Positions 1 to 8,056 of a stretch of DNA of 64,000 bases are shown here, in pieces. The translations under genes were made by a program, and so were the position numbers. The stretch spans positions 1-64,000 of the forward strand of contig SAQG01000022.1 of NCBI GenBank assembly GCA_004020315.1, read 5' to 3'. The stretch is from Mesorhizobium sp. (lineage in GTDB: Bacteria > Pseudomonadota > Alphaproteobacteria > Rhizobiales > Rhizobiaceae). Numbering within the stretch: the first letter of the stretch is position 1; the number at the start of each line of letters is the position of its first letter. Under the pieces are notes generated by a model. The model saw nothing but the letters and a program-made list of their open reading frames with translations. It ran no database searches and was not told the DNA's origin.

Positions 1-48
1 AAGGAATGCGCCAACTACTTCACCGAGGCCGGCTATGCCCCAACCTAA
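1..48 (+). mobile_element. C-terminal end of an IS630-type transposase
   Basis: The first 16 codons read KECANYFTEAGYAPT and then TAA. The pattern E-C-x-N-Y-F-x-x-A/C-G-Y just before the stop is the usual end of IS630-family transposases. Only this tail lies in the window, so I cannot tell whether the element is complete. It points toward the convergent aioA gene and lies about 100 bases past the aioA stop. The identification rests on a short motif recalled from the family. Confidence 0.5.
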
Positions 49-88
49 AATCATCACGCTCTAGCGCCCGGCAGTTCCGAGGAGAGCT

Positions 89-128
89 CGAGGCCGCCGC
101 TGCCTCATGGCGTCGGTCGGCGGCCTCG
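89..128. terminator. 11-bp perfect inverted repeat between transposase tail and aioA
   Basis: CGAGGCCGCCG at 89-99 pairs perfectly with CGGCGGCCTCG at 118-128 across an 18-base loop. It lies 27 bases beyond the aioA stop codon on the minus strand. No T-run follows on either strand, so it may be a weak or Rho-assisted terminator for the aio operon, or part of the end of the insertion sequence. Confidence 0.4.
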
Positions 129-154
129 ACAGCCAGATGCGTGCCTGAGCCGCC

Positions 155-2764
155 TCAGACGGGTTGATACTCCTGCGACTTGAACGACAGGTGCTTCACG
201 CCTTCCGGCGCATCCGAGATCTTCCGGATGTTCGCCCAGGTCTGCTTGTAGTTCGGAATGATGAACTCGTTCACCCCTGGCGACACGACGTTGCCCTGCA
301 CCCCAGTGGGAAACGCGAACAGCATGAATGTCTCTTTCCGCTTTGCCGTGGGTGTCGGATATACAGCCGCCTGGGTCGCGCCGTTGTCATTGTAGACTTC
401 AACCAGATCCCCCTGGTTCAGCGATAATTCTGCCATGTCTGCAGGATTCATCTCGATGAAGGGATAGGGCCAGCGGTCCATGACCAGCTCGTTCTGCTGG
501 TCGAGGTAGGCACTCTGCCAGACGTGGTTGGTGCGGCCATTGTTGATGAGGAAGCTGAACTTGTCCTTCTCTTCCTGCTTGCCAGCAGCTTGGAGGCCCC
601 TCCACTGCGTCTCGGCAAAAACGGCCCTGCCGTCCTCCTTGTTAAATTTGCCGTCGGCGTAAAGGCGCTTGGTTCCAATGATGCGCTCGGTCCCCGCAGC
701 CGGTTGGGGGGGCGATCCCGCATTGGTCGGCGCTGCTTTTTGCACAGGTTCCTTGCCGCGCGCCCCCTCGATGGCCGGGCCGCCGAGGACCTCACCGGGT
801 TCGCCCGTCGAAGTTCCAGCTGCCAGCGGCTGGGTCTCCCCAAGGCCGGTTGCCGGCTCCTGGAAACCGTTGGTCCCCATCGCGCGCAGCCGGGCGTAGG
901 TGACGAATTCTCCCCCCTTTTCGTGCTGGTGGTAACCGTCCATGAAGGCGTCTTCTTCGGTCTGCCAGTCGAATCCCTTGAACTGGTCCGCGACGACGTT
1001 GTCGCCCGCTTCGCGGAAAACCCGTTCCAGATGATTGGCCAAGCGCGCGGCGATCAGACAGTCAGGCATCGACTGGCCGGGCGGGTCCATATAGCGCTCC
1101 GTCAGCCGCATGCGCCGTTCGCCGTTCATCGAGGTGAGGTTCATCTCGCCGGATGTCGCGGCAGGCAGCCAGACATGGCTCGCCTGACCGATATTGGTCG
1201 GGATGATGTCGACATCGACCGAGAACAGGCCGCCTTTAGCAACCGCACCGACAATCGCATCGACAGTCGCCTGCCGGTCGCCGTAGGGGACAGAGGACAT
1301 GGCGTCCTTCACCATATCGGTGCGCTCCTTGTACCGCCGCTTGAACTGGTGTGCGTTGAGCGTGGTCTTGTAGTGATCGCATCCCCAGATGTGATGGACG
1401 CCACCCTTACCCTCGATCAGCAACTGGTCGACGTAAGCCGCTGGTCGACCGACATGAGCGTCCGACGGCCGGGAATAGCCCTCCTGGTGGCCGCCCAGGC
1501 GGACACAACCGCCGCCGGGGCGGCCAATGTTTCCGGTCGCCAGCGCGAGGTTCACGAGCGAGCCATTGGTTCGGTAGTTGTCGTTGCCCCAGATCAGGCC
1601 TTTTTCGTAGGCGAACATGGTGCGTCGACGCTTGCCGTCTTTCGGCTCGGCGATCCAGGCCGCCGCCTGCTTGATCTGGTCGACGGTGAGGCCGGTGATC
1701 TCAGCGGCTTGTTCCAGCGTCGTCCGGTTGGCGGCCAGCGCCTTGTCGAAGCCATTGGTTGACGCTGCGATGAAATCCTTGTCCGTCCAGCCCTGATCGG
1801 CGATGTGGGTCACCAGGGCGTTGAACAGCGCCAGATCCGTACCGGAGTTGATCGCCAGGTGCAGGACGCGCTCCTTGCCCGCCTCGACTTCGCACGCGTT
1901 CACGGTCACCGTTCGCCGCGGATCGACGATGATGACGCGAACTGGCTCGTGCGGCTCGCCCGGCAACTCCTTGTTCTTCTTTTCCGTGGAGGTCCCGCGC
2001 AGGTTCGGAATCCAATGGTTCAGGAAATAGTTTGTCTGCGTCTCCAAGGGATTTGCGCCGACCACCATGATCGTGTCGGCAAGCTCCGCATCCTCATAGC
2101 AGTTATTGAGTTCGCCGACGCCCATGTCGCGTGTGGCGTGGACCTCGGAATTGTAGGCCGGACGGTTATGAATCCGGATGTTCTTGACCTTCATGGCGCC
2201 GAAATAGAGCTTCCCAGTACCCCAGGTGTTCTCGTAACCGCCCCCGGCGCCGCCGTGGTCGAAGGCCGAGACGAATACGCCGTCGTCGCCCTGTTCCTTG
2301 ATCACTGCCGCAGTGACGCGGGCCACCAGGTCCAGCGCATCGTCCCAGGAGGTCGGCTGCATCTGGCCGTAGCGCCAAACCATGGGGTCGGTCAGGCGCT
2401 GAAGCTGCGTGTTGCGTTGCCGACTGAAGCTCATTTCGGCCATGCGGGCGCCGCGGATCGAGCCGAGCCCGGAATTCACGACGCAGTCTCTGTCCGGTTT
2501 GATGACGATATGGACGTCTTTGCCGTCCTGCTTGACGATGTTGTACATCGCGGGGGAATACCAGGCTGGCGTCTCCGCCTCCTGCTGCTGGGATAGGTCC
2601 ACGCCAAAGACGTTTTGGTCGGGCGCTGTGCCGCCCTGGTGATTCGTGTCCCAGGTATAGGCGTGATAGCCGCAGCCGACGATGCAGTAGTGGCAGACGA
2701 CGTTGTGAACCTTCGCGTCCGCCGGGATAATCGGCAGGCGGCCGATTTGACGTTTGTAGGCCAT
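155..2764 (-). CDS. aioA: Arsenite oxidase large (molybdopterin) subunit AioA
   Basis: Catalytic subunit of periplasmic arsenite oxidase, which oxidises As(III) to As(V) at a bis-molybdopterin guanine dinucleotide Mo centre (DMSO reductase superfamily). Cys24, Cys27 and Cys31 (C-x2-C-x3-C) fit the 3Fe-4S cluster, and the fourth position is a Ser in the VNSGLGSIRG stretch near residue 100, as expected for AioA rather than for 4Fe-4S relatives. There is no signal peptide; AioA is normally exported with its Tat-targeted partner AioB. The start has GAGGAG upstream. At 869 residues it is slightly longer than the usual 820-850, because of a Pro/Ala/Gly-rich insertion at about residues 635-688. It lies 12 bases downstream of aioB and shares its sigma-54 promoter. 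No cytochrome or moeA gene follows it here. Confidence 0.96.
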   Translation of the reverse strand: MAYKRQIGRLPIIPADAKVHNVVCHYCIVGCGYHAYTWDTNHQGGTAPDQNVFGVDLSQQQEAETPAWYSPAMYNIVKQDGKDVHIVIKPDRDCVVNSGLGSIRGARMAEMSFSRQRNTQLQRLTDPMVWRYGQMQPTSWDDALDLVARVTAAVIKEQGDDGVFVSAFDHGGAGGGYENTWGTGKLYFGAMKVKNIRIHNRPAYNSEVHATRDMGVGELNNCYEDAELADTIMVVGANPLETQTNYFLNHWIPNLRGTSTEKKNKELPGEPHEPVRVIIVDPRRTVTVNACEVEAGKERVLHLAINSGTDLALFNALVTHIADQGWTDKDFIAASTNGFDKALAANRTTLEQAAEITGLTVDQIKQAAAWIAEPKDGKRRRTMFAYEKGLIWGNDNYRTNGSLVNLALATGNIGRPGGGCVRLGGHQEGYSRPSDAHVGRPAAYVDQLLIEGKGGVHHIWGCDHYKTTLNAHQFKRRYKERTDMVKDAMSSVPYGDRQATVDAIVGAVAKGGLFSVDVDIIPTNIGQASHVWLPAATSGEMNLTSMNGERRMRLTERYMDPPGQSMPDCLIAARLANHLERVFREAGDNVVADQFKGFDWQTEEDAFMDGYHQHEKGGEFVTYARLRAMGTNGFQEPATGLGETQPLAAGTSTGEPGEVLGGPAIEGARGKEPVQKAAPTNAGSPPQPAAGTERIIGTKRLYADGKFNKEDGRAVFAETQWRGLQAAGKQEEKDKFSFLINNGRTNHVWQSAYLDQQNELVMDRWPYPFIEMNPADMAELSLNQGDLVEVYNDNGATQAAVYPTPTAKRKETFMLFAFPTGVQGNVVSPGVNEFIIPNYKQTWANIRKISDAPEGVKHLSFKSQEYQPV

Positions 2765-2776
2765 GACAGATCTCCT

Positions 2777-3304
2777 CTAGAGCACGTTCGACAGGCGGCC
2801 GTAGAGGAGCTCGTCGAGCCCCTCCGCGAACACATCGCCTTTGTCATCGACGCGAAGCAGGTACTGCGGCAGGTTCTGCGTCGCCTGCCCCCAGATTTGC
2901 TGGCCCCCCGCCTCGCAGTCGAAGCGGGAATAATGCCCCGGACAGTTCAGCGTGCGGTCCTCGGCGTTGTAGTTCAGCGGAAAGCCCTTGTGCGGGCAGA
3001 TGGTGGAGAAGCCGACGATGTCGCCGTCAGGACCGGCGCCACCTTCCACTTTCATTCCAAGTTTCAGCAGCACACCGGGCGCGTTCTCATCGGGGTAGCC
3101 GACATCGAAAGGCTCGTTCGGCTTCAAATCGGCTATATTGGCCAACTTGTTCGACGGGTATTCGACCAGTGCCAGACCGGGTGCAGCCTTGGTCTGAGCT
3201 TGCGCCGGCAGCGCCACTGCTGTGGCCACGCCGGCGGCGGCCAACGCCCCTCCCCTCAAGAATTGACGGCGGCCGACGTCGACCAGTCTCTTGCAGCGAT
3301 CCAT
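2777..3304 (-). CDS. aioB: Arsenite oxidase small (Rieske) subunit AioB
   Basis: Rieske 2Fe-2S subunit that carries electrons from the Mo/3Fe-4S subunit to a periplasmic cytochrome. The N terminus has a twin-arginine signal (GRRQFLRGGALAAAG, then ALPAQA), which exports the folded AioAB complex. The cluster ligands are visible as C-P-H (TICPHKGFP) and C-P-G-H (LNCPGHYSRFD). The first Cys-x-His box is followed by F, so the disulfide Cys found in bc1-type Rieske proteins is absent, as in betaproteobacterial-type AioB. I place the start at ATG 3304, behind GGGAGG with five spacer bases. The longer frame to 3358 would run through the sigma-54 promoter and has no such site. Confidence 0.95.
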   Translation of the reverse strand: MDRCKRLVDVGRRQFLRGGALAAAGVATAVALPAQAQTKAAPGLALVEYPSNKLANIADLKPNEPFDVGYPDENAPGVLLKLGMKVEGGAGPDGDIVGFSTICPHKGFPLNYNAEDRTLNCPGHYSRFDCEAGGQQIWGQATQNLPQYLLRVDDKGDVFAEGLDELLYGRLSNVL

Positions 3305-3341
3305 GCATTCCTCCCATTGGCGAAATCGTCGCAAGCGGCTT

Positions 3342-3357
3342 TGCAACCCCTGTGCCA
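3342..3357 (-). promoter_or_regulatory. Sigma-54 (RpoN) promoter of aioBA
   Basis: Read on the minus strand the sequence is TGGCAC-AGGGG-TTGCA, an exact match to the -24/-12 sigma-54 consensus TGGCAC-N5-TTGCA/T. It ends 38 bases before the aioB ATG, so transcription should begin about 25-30 bases upstream of it. The adjacent aioR encodes the sigma-54 activator expected to drive it. Confidence 0.9.
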
Positions 3358-3421
3358 ACCGGAGAAGCCGTCGATTTCATTCGAGAAACTGCTGGAAAGC
3401 CGGCGCCAAGTGAGCCTGCAC

Positions 3422-3470
3422 GTTCGGAAATCCGAACATGCTGCAGTGCCGAAGGTTCAGGTTTCCGAAC
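3422..3470. promoter_or_regulatory. Paired inverted repeats, probable AioR enhancer sites
   Basis: Two 16-base palindromes: GTTCGGA-AA-TCCGAAC at 3422-3437 (perfect arms) and GTTCAGG-TT-TCCGAAC at 3455-3470 (one mismatch). Their centres are 33 bases apart, about three helical turns, and they lie roughly 65-130 bases upstream of the sigma-54 promoter. This arrangement is typical of binding sites for a sigma-54 activator dimer pair. The distal copy overlaps the aioR stop codon. Assignment to AioR is inferred from position and symmetry. Confidence 0.7.
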
Positions 3471-4812
3471 GCGCTCGCTCGGCAAGACCGAAGCGCGTCA
3501 TCTTCTCCCACAGGGTCGTTCTCGAAATGGATAGAAGCGCTGCTGCCTTTGCGATCTGGCCTCCAGTTTCTTCAAGCGCGCGCTCAATCTGGCGGCGTTC
3601 GGCAGCATCGCGGACGTCGGCGAGCGGCACGAATGCGGCATCGCCAGGCCTGGATGCGTGTTCTGGAAACAGATCACCGGGCATGATCCATTCGTTGGTC
3701 GCCAGTGCCACCGCCCGGTCGACGCGGTTTCTGAGTTCCCGAACGTTCCCTGGCCAAGGGTGGACGAGCGCTGCTTCCTTGGCCAGCGCGCTAAATCCAC
3801 GGATGCAGGTGTCCGAGCGGGCGGCGGCATTCTGAAGAAACCGATCCATCAGCCAGTCGATGTCTTCAGAACGTTCTCTGAGCGGCGGAATATGGATCGG
3901 CAGGACAGCCAGTCGGAAGTAGAGGTCCTCTCGGAAACCTGTGGGGCCGCCGCGTTGGGCAAGATCACGATGCGTCGCGGTCACAATGCGCGCGCGGAAG
4001 ACGACGGGCGTTTCACCACCGACGCGATGAAAACTTCCATCCTCGATCAGCCTGAGAAGTTTCGCCTGGAGGGGCAAAGGCATGTCACCGATCTCGTCGA
4101 GAAACAGCGTCCCCTTGCCTGCACGTTCAGCGTAGCCGAGATGGCGAGCTTGAGCGCCCGTGAATGCACCCTTCTCATGTCCGAATATCTCGCTCTCGAG
4201 GAGCTCTGCAGGAATCGCTGCGCAATTGACCGCGATGAACGGCTCGGTGCCACGCGAAGAAATCTGGTGGAGCAGCCGGGCCGCCACCTCCTTGCCGGAC
4301 CCGGTTTCCCCGGTGATCAGCACCGGCAGGTCATGCGCGGCGTAACGATGGAGCAGGTCTTCGGCACGTTGAATACCGGCAGACTCTCCGAGACAGTAAC
4401 CGTTCAGCCGGAGTTGGCTTTGCGTCGTCCGTCGTCCGGCATCGATGCGGCGAAGGAACTCGTCCATCGCGAAGGGCTTGGTCATGAAGTCGACCGCGCC
4501 TGACCGCATCAGGCGGACCGCCTGATCGATTTCGCCGTGGCCAGTGACGAACATGAAGGGCGGAATGTTCGGCAGTTTGGCGAGTTCGTTGAATACCACC
4601 TCTCCAGAGACATCGGGAAGGCAGACGTCGCAAATAACAAGATCGAGCGAGTCGGGCTCGCCAGCGATTTCAGAAATCGCCTCACAGCCTGACTGCCACC
4701 ACGTCACTCGCCAGCCCTCGAGCTCGAGGCGCTGGACAATCGAGCCTCCCATGACGGGATCGTCCTCGACGAGGCCTATCCGGGCGCGCTCAGGCAGCAT
4801 GGGCTTTGACAT
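3457..4812 (-). CDS. aioR: Sigma-54-dependent response regulator AioR
   Basis: NtrC-type activator with three domains. The receiver (about residues 10-125) has its phosphoacceptor Asp in LVICDVCLPD. The AAA+ domain (about 140-370) has Walker A GETGSGKE and the sigma-54-contacting loop GAFTGA. A Fis-type helix-turn-helix (about 405-445, AKAAALLSISRTTLWEKM) closes the protein. The length of 451 fits the family. It overlaps the kinase gene aioS by 23 bases, so the pair is translationally coupled. It should be phosphorylated by AioS in response to arsenite and activate the sigma-54 promoter of aioBA. Starts at 4812 or 4800 are both possible, since GGGAGG abuts the first ATG. Confidence 0.93.
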   Translation of the reverse strand: MSKPMLPERARIGLVEDDPVMGGSIVQRLELEGWRVTWWQSGCEAISEIAGEPDSLDLVICDVCLPDVSGEVVFNELAKLPNIPPFMFVTGHGEIDQAVRLMRSGAVDFMTKPFAMDEFLRRIDAGRRTTQSQLRLNGYCLGESAGIQRAEDLLHRYAAHDLPVLITGETGSGKEVAARLLHQISSRGTEPFIAVNCAAIPAELLESEIFGHEKGAFTGAQARHLGYAERAGKGTLFLDEIGDMPLPLQAKLLRLIEDGSFHRVGGETPVVFRARIVTATHRDLAQRGGPTGFREDLYFRLAVLPIHIPPLRERSEDIDWLMDRFLQNAAARSDTCIRGFSALAKEAALVHPWPGNVRELRNRVDRAVALATNEWIMPGDLFPEHASRPGDAAFVPLADVRDAAERRQIERALEETGGQIAKAAALLSISRTTLWEKMTRFGLAERARSET

Positions 4813-6247
4813 CCTCCCTGTTGAAGGGAATTGTCAGCGTGACCGCCGTTCCTCCCCCACTTTTGGCTGCGATACTGGCACGTCCGCCGAGATCGTCAAC
4901 CACGCGGCGGACCATCCAGAGACCGAGGCCACGTCCCGCGCGTACGGCCGGACCGGGATCCTGATCGATGAGAATCCCCGCTATGTCGGCCGGCATTCCG
5001 GAGCCCTGGTCACCAATTTCGATGTGCAACCGGTCTTCCCAGCTCATCGCCGTCAGCGACACCGTCCCGTCTTCCGGAGTGACCGCGCTTGCATTGAGGA
5101 GGAGATTGAGGACCGCCTGACGGACCGGACCGCCTCGGATGGGCAACTCTCGCGCACCATTCCATGCGACGCTCCAATCCAGTCGCTGCCGCTTCCGGCG
5201 CAATTCCGGTTTGAGCAACAGACTGATGTCGTCCAGGTCGGCAGCAGTCATGGAACGCCGCGATCGTTCAGGCCGGTAAGTCGCAAGTGCGGCCTCCACG
5301 ACGTCCCGAATGCCCGCAAGGCCGCGCTCGATCAGACTGATCGATGTATCGCGAACACCGGGGGTTTCGCCATGGGTCTTCAACGTGTCCAATGCGTTGA
5401 ACAGGCCGCCAAGCGGATTGTTGATCTCATGTGCCATGCCGGAAGCGAGACGCCCGAGGCTCGATAGCTTCTCTTCCTCGGCGAGCTGCATGGCGAAATT
5501 CGCGCGCTCACGCTCGGCATGAACAAGGGCATTGTAGCCACGGAACAGGCCTGCGACTTCGGAGTCCCCGGCCGGGATTTCGCGGGGTGAGATCGGCTCG
5601 GCCGCGCCGTGCGCTGCGGAGCGCATGTGATCCTCCAGCACCCGCATCGGGCCGATCATCTGCCTCACCAGCACGAAGCCGCCCAGCGCGAACAAGGCCG
5701 CAAGGACGCCGTTGGTAACGAGCAGGGTGACCAGAATCTCACGCCGCTCGGCAAAGAGGTGCGAAACATCGAATGTGGCGTGGATCGTCCCGATCGGCTG
5801 CCCCTGGTAGACGAGATCGCGGTGGGCGAACCCGGTCAATTTGGTCTTGTCGATCGTGACGACGTCCGGACCATAGCGATTGAGGTAATCCGCCGACAAT
5901 TCGGAATAAGTCGCGATCCGGTTCGGATCGCTCGCGGCGAGTACCCTGCCGTCTGAGCCGGTCACCACGGTTTCGATCGGAGCGAGGGACTTATAGGAGG
6001 CCGAGGATCTGTCGAGCGCGTCGAACACCTCCCAGACGTCCGCTCGCAACACGGCCGGCACGACGGCCGACGAAAGACCATCGAGATATGTTTCGGCGAG
6101 GCCGTTGAGGAAGCTTTCCTGTGTCCGCGACAGCCGGTTGAGCACTCGCTCGGAAATGGCTGCACTGATGACCACCATGAGCAAAGCCACTAAGACCGGC
6201 ACGCGGTAGGAGACGGGAATCGATCGGAAACGCCGGAGCAGTTTCAT
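4790..6247 (-). CDS. aioS: Arsenite sensor histidine kinase AioS
   Basis: Membrane sensor kinase of the aio two-component system. A first transmembrane helix follows the N terminus (VPVLVALLMVVISAAI), then a periplasmic sensor loop of about 140 residues, and a second helix (LVTNGVLAALFALGGFVLV). A HAMP-like linker, the H-box MAHEINNPLGG and an HATPase domain follow, with N-box LLNASAV and G-boxes GDQGSGM and GRGLGLWM. ATG 6247 overlaps the aioX stop (ATGA), which decides the start against a longer frame reaching into aioX. By known aio systems it works with periplasmic AioX and phosphorylates AioR. Confidence 0.92.
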   Translation of the reverse strand: MKLLRRFRSIPVSYRVPVLVALLMVVISAAISERVLNRLSRTQESFLNGLAETYLDGLSSAVVPAVLRADVWEVFDALDRSSASYKSLAPIETVVTGSDGRVLAASDPNRIATYSELSADYLNRYGPDVVTIDKTKLTGFAHRDLVYQGQPIGTIHATFDVSHLFAERREILVTLLVTNGVLAALFALGGFVLVRQMIGPMRVLEDHMRSAAHGAAEPISPREIPAGDSEVAGLFRGYNALVHAERERANFAMQLAEEEKLSSLGRLASGMAHEINNPLGGLFNALDTLKTHGETPGVRDTSISLIERGLAGIRDVVEAALATYRPERSRRSMTAADLDDISLLLKPELRRKRQRLDWSVAWNGARELPIRGGPVRQAVLNLLLNASAVTPEDGTVSLTAMSWEDRLHIEIGDQGSGMPADIAGILIDQDPGPAVRAGRGLGLWMVRRVVDDLGGRASIAAKSGGGTAVTLTIPFNREDVKAHAA

Positions 6248-7146
6248 CCAAACTGCCTCACGGTTTCCACCTTGGCCGCAATCGCGTCGAAGAGTGACGG
6301 ATCGGTTGCCACGAACCCGTCCAGACGAAGCAGGGCAAGGACCTTCCGACCCTCGGCATCGTCCTTCATGGAAATCAAGGCCTGCTGCAACGCCTTGACG
6401 CGTCGATCGTTGGAGACGGACTTCGGCGACGCTATTGGCGGAAAGCCCAGCCATTCCGATTTGCGAACGATCCTGGTCTGCTTCACCAAATCCGGCTCGG
6501 TCTCACGCACGACCTCGTAGACATAGCCGTCTACGCTGCCTGACTGAGCGAGGCCCGAGGCGACGGCCCTGATGACGTTTCGGTGCCCATAGGTGAAAAA
6601 GCTCCGCGCGAAAAAGCTGCCGGGAAGCAGGCGATTCTCCGCCAGGAGTGCCCGCGTCACCAGAAAACCCGAATTCGAATCAGGATCCGAGAACGCATGG
6701 ACGTCGCCTTTCAATCCGGCCCAGTCATCCAATTTACGCCCGGCCGAAGCGATCAGGTAGGACTGGTAGAGCGGCTTGCCGTGCCAGACCGGGGTTGCGA
6801 CAAGGTCGAGATCGGCCTTGAACTGCACGTAGGGGTAGCCGCAGATCCATGCCGATTGAATCTGCCCGGAAACCAGCAGGGCCGTGATTTCCTGATACGT
6901 GCGGCGAGTGACGAGCTCGATCTGGCCACCGATCTTGGCGCCCAGGTAGCTGCGCAGATGGCCAAGCAGTTCGAGATCGTTGGAAAGGAAGACCGGCGTC
7001 AGGCCGAATTTGAAACTCTCTTCTTCGGCGCGGAGGGCAACGGGGGCGAATAGGGTCGCCGCGCCCGAAAAAGCTGCCGCAATCAGATCACGCCGTGTGA
7101 TCGGAACGCCGTCGGTGGCCCTGTGCGGGTTGCCTAGGTTCCTCAA
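6244..7146 (-). CDS. aioX: Periplasmic As(III)-binding protein AioX
   Basis: PhnD/SsuA-like periplasmic binding protein that presents arsenite to AioS and is required for arsenite induction in characterised aio loci. A Tat-like signal is visible (TRRDLIAAAFSGAATLFAP, then ALRAEE). The mature part has a single Cys in the WICGYPYVQFK segment, matching the Cys implicated in As(III) binding in this family. I choose TTG 7146 because GGGAGG sits six bases upstream. The longer ATG frame at 7194 has no ribosome site. It is the first gene of aioXSR and its stop overlaps aioS by four bases. The 141 bases upstream of it carry no clear regulatory motif. Confidence 0.9.
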   Translation of the reverse strand: MRNLGNPHRATDGVPITRRDLIAAAFSGAATLFAPVALRAEEESFKFGLTPVFLSNDLELLGHLRSYLGAKIGGQIELVTRRTYQEITALLVSGQIQSAWICGYPYVQFKADLDLVATPVWHGKPLYQSYLIASAGRKLDDWAGLKGDVHAFSDPDSNSGFLVTRALLAENRLLPGSFFARSFFTYGHRNVIRAVASGLAQSGSVDGYVYEVVRETEPDLVKQTRIVRKSEWLGFPPIASPKSVSNDRRVKALQQALISMKDDAEGRKVLALLRLDGFVATDPSLFDAIAAKVETVRQFG

Positions 7147-7287
7147 GGATTGCCTCCCGACCGGAGCGAGTGGGTGTCCGGTCGACCCGATCATATCCGA
7201 AAATGTAGAAGTCTAGGAACTGCAAAAGCGGAACCGGATTTTGGAGCGAACCGACGCATCCCGTCTGGAATGCATCGGACGATTGAG

Positions 7288-7881
7288 TCAGTTGTGGCGG
7301 ATTTCCGTTCCCAGCACCTTTAGGCATTCGCGGATGAACGCGGCAAGTGCGGTCCAGCCCTTTGCCGAGACCATCGTTCCGTCCACATAGGCCTCAGTCG
7401 GAGACAGGTCGATATAGGTTCCACCGGCGAGGGTCACTTCCGGCTCGCAGGCAGCCAGCGCACCTACTTTCTTGCCACGCACGACGCCGTCGACCGCAAT
7501 CAGGATCTGGACGCCATGGCAGATCGTAAAGATCGGCTTCTCGTTTTCGTGGAAATGGCGGACTATCGCCTGCACGCGCTTATCCGTGCGAATGTACTCG
7601 GGGCCACGACCGCCCGCGCAATACACGGCATGATACTGGTCGAGCTGTTTTTCCGCCTCCGAAAAGGTCTTGTTCAGCAAAGCATAGTGGCCGGGTTTTT
7701 CGGTGTAGGTCTGGTCACCTTCGAAATCGTGAAGCGACGTCTTGATCAGGTCTCCAGCGTTCTTGTCAGGACAGACAACGTGGACGATGTGGCCGACGGC
7801 CTCCATCGCCTGCTGATAGACGAAGATCTCGTATTCTTCGGTAAACTCACCGGTCAACATCAGTATTTTCTTGCCTGGCAT
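7288..7881 (-). CDS. DJ-1/PfpI family protein
   Basis: A 197-residue glutamine-amidotransferase-like fold. The nucleophile elbow TICHGVQIL (about residue 118) carries the conserved Cys-His of DJ-1/PfpI proteins, and an acidic residue early in the protein (GEFTEEYE) fits the third member of the site. Relatives act as proteases, glyoxalases or protein/nucleotide deglycases, and the exact substrate cannot be read from sequence. ATG 7881 has GAGGAAA upstream. It lies on the same strand as aioX, 141 bases upstream of it, with no obvious shared regulation. A role in aldehyde or oxidative stress would suit the locus but is inferred. Confidence 0.85.
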   Translation of the reverse strand: MPGKKILMLTGEFTEEYEIFVYQQAMEAVGHIVHVVCPDKNAGDLIKTSLHDFEGDQTYTEKPGHYALLNKTFSEAEKQLDQYHAVYCAGGRGPEYIRTDKRVQAIVRHFHENEKPIFTICHGVQILIAVDGVVRGKKVGALAACEPEVTLAGGTYIDLSPTEAYVDGTMVSAKGWTALAAFIRECLKVLGTEIRHN

Positions 7882-8056
7882 GGTCGGTTTCCTCGTTTTG
7901 TGAATGGAAGTCAGGCGGGCATTGCACTCGCCCGGGCGGCGCGGGTTTCAGAAAAGGGAATCCGGGAGGTCCCGGGCGTTTGCTTGCGTAGTCAACAGTG
8001 CATCCAGCTTGACGGCGCCGCTCCCGACGTGGACGGTGACCGACATCGTGACAGCC

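Noticed and set aside
524..1762. 412-codon plus-strand open frame opposite aioA
   Set aside because: It is the antisense of a well-supported gene, with no domain, no ribosome site and composition explained by G+C-rich codon use.
3305..3358. 18-codon extension of AioB
   Set aside because: It would overlap the sigma-54 promoter and lacks a ribosome site, while ATG 3304 has GGGAGG.
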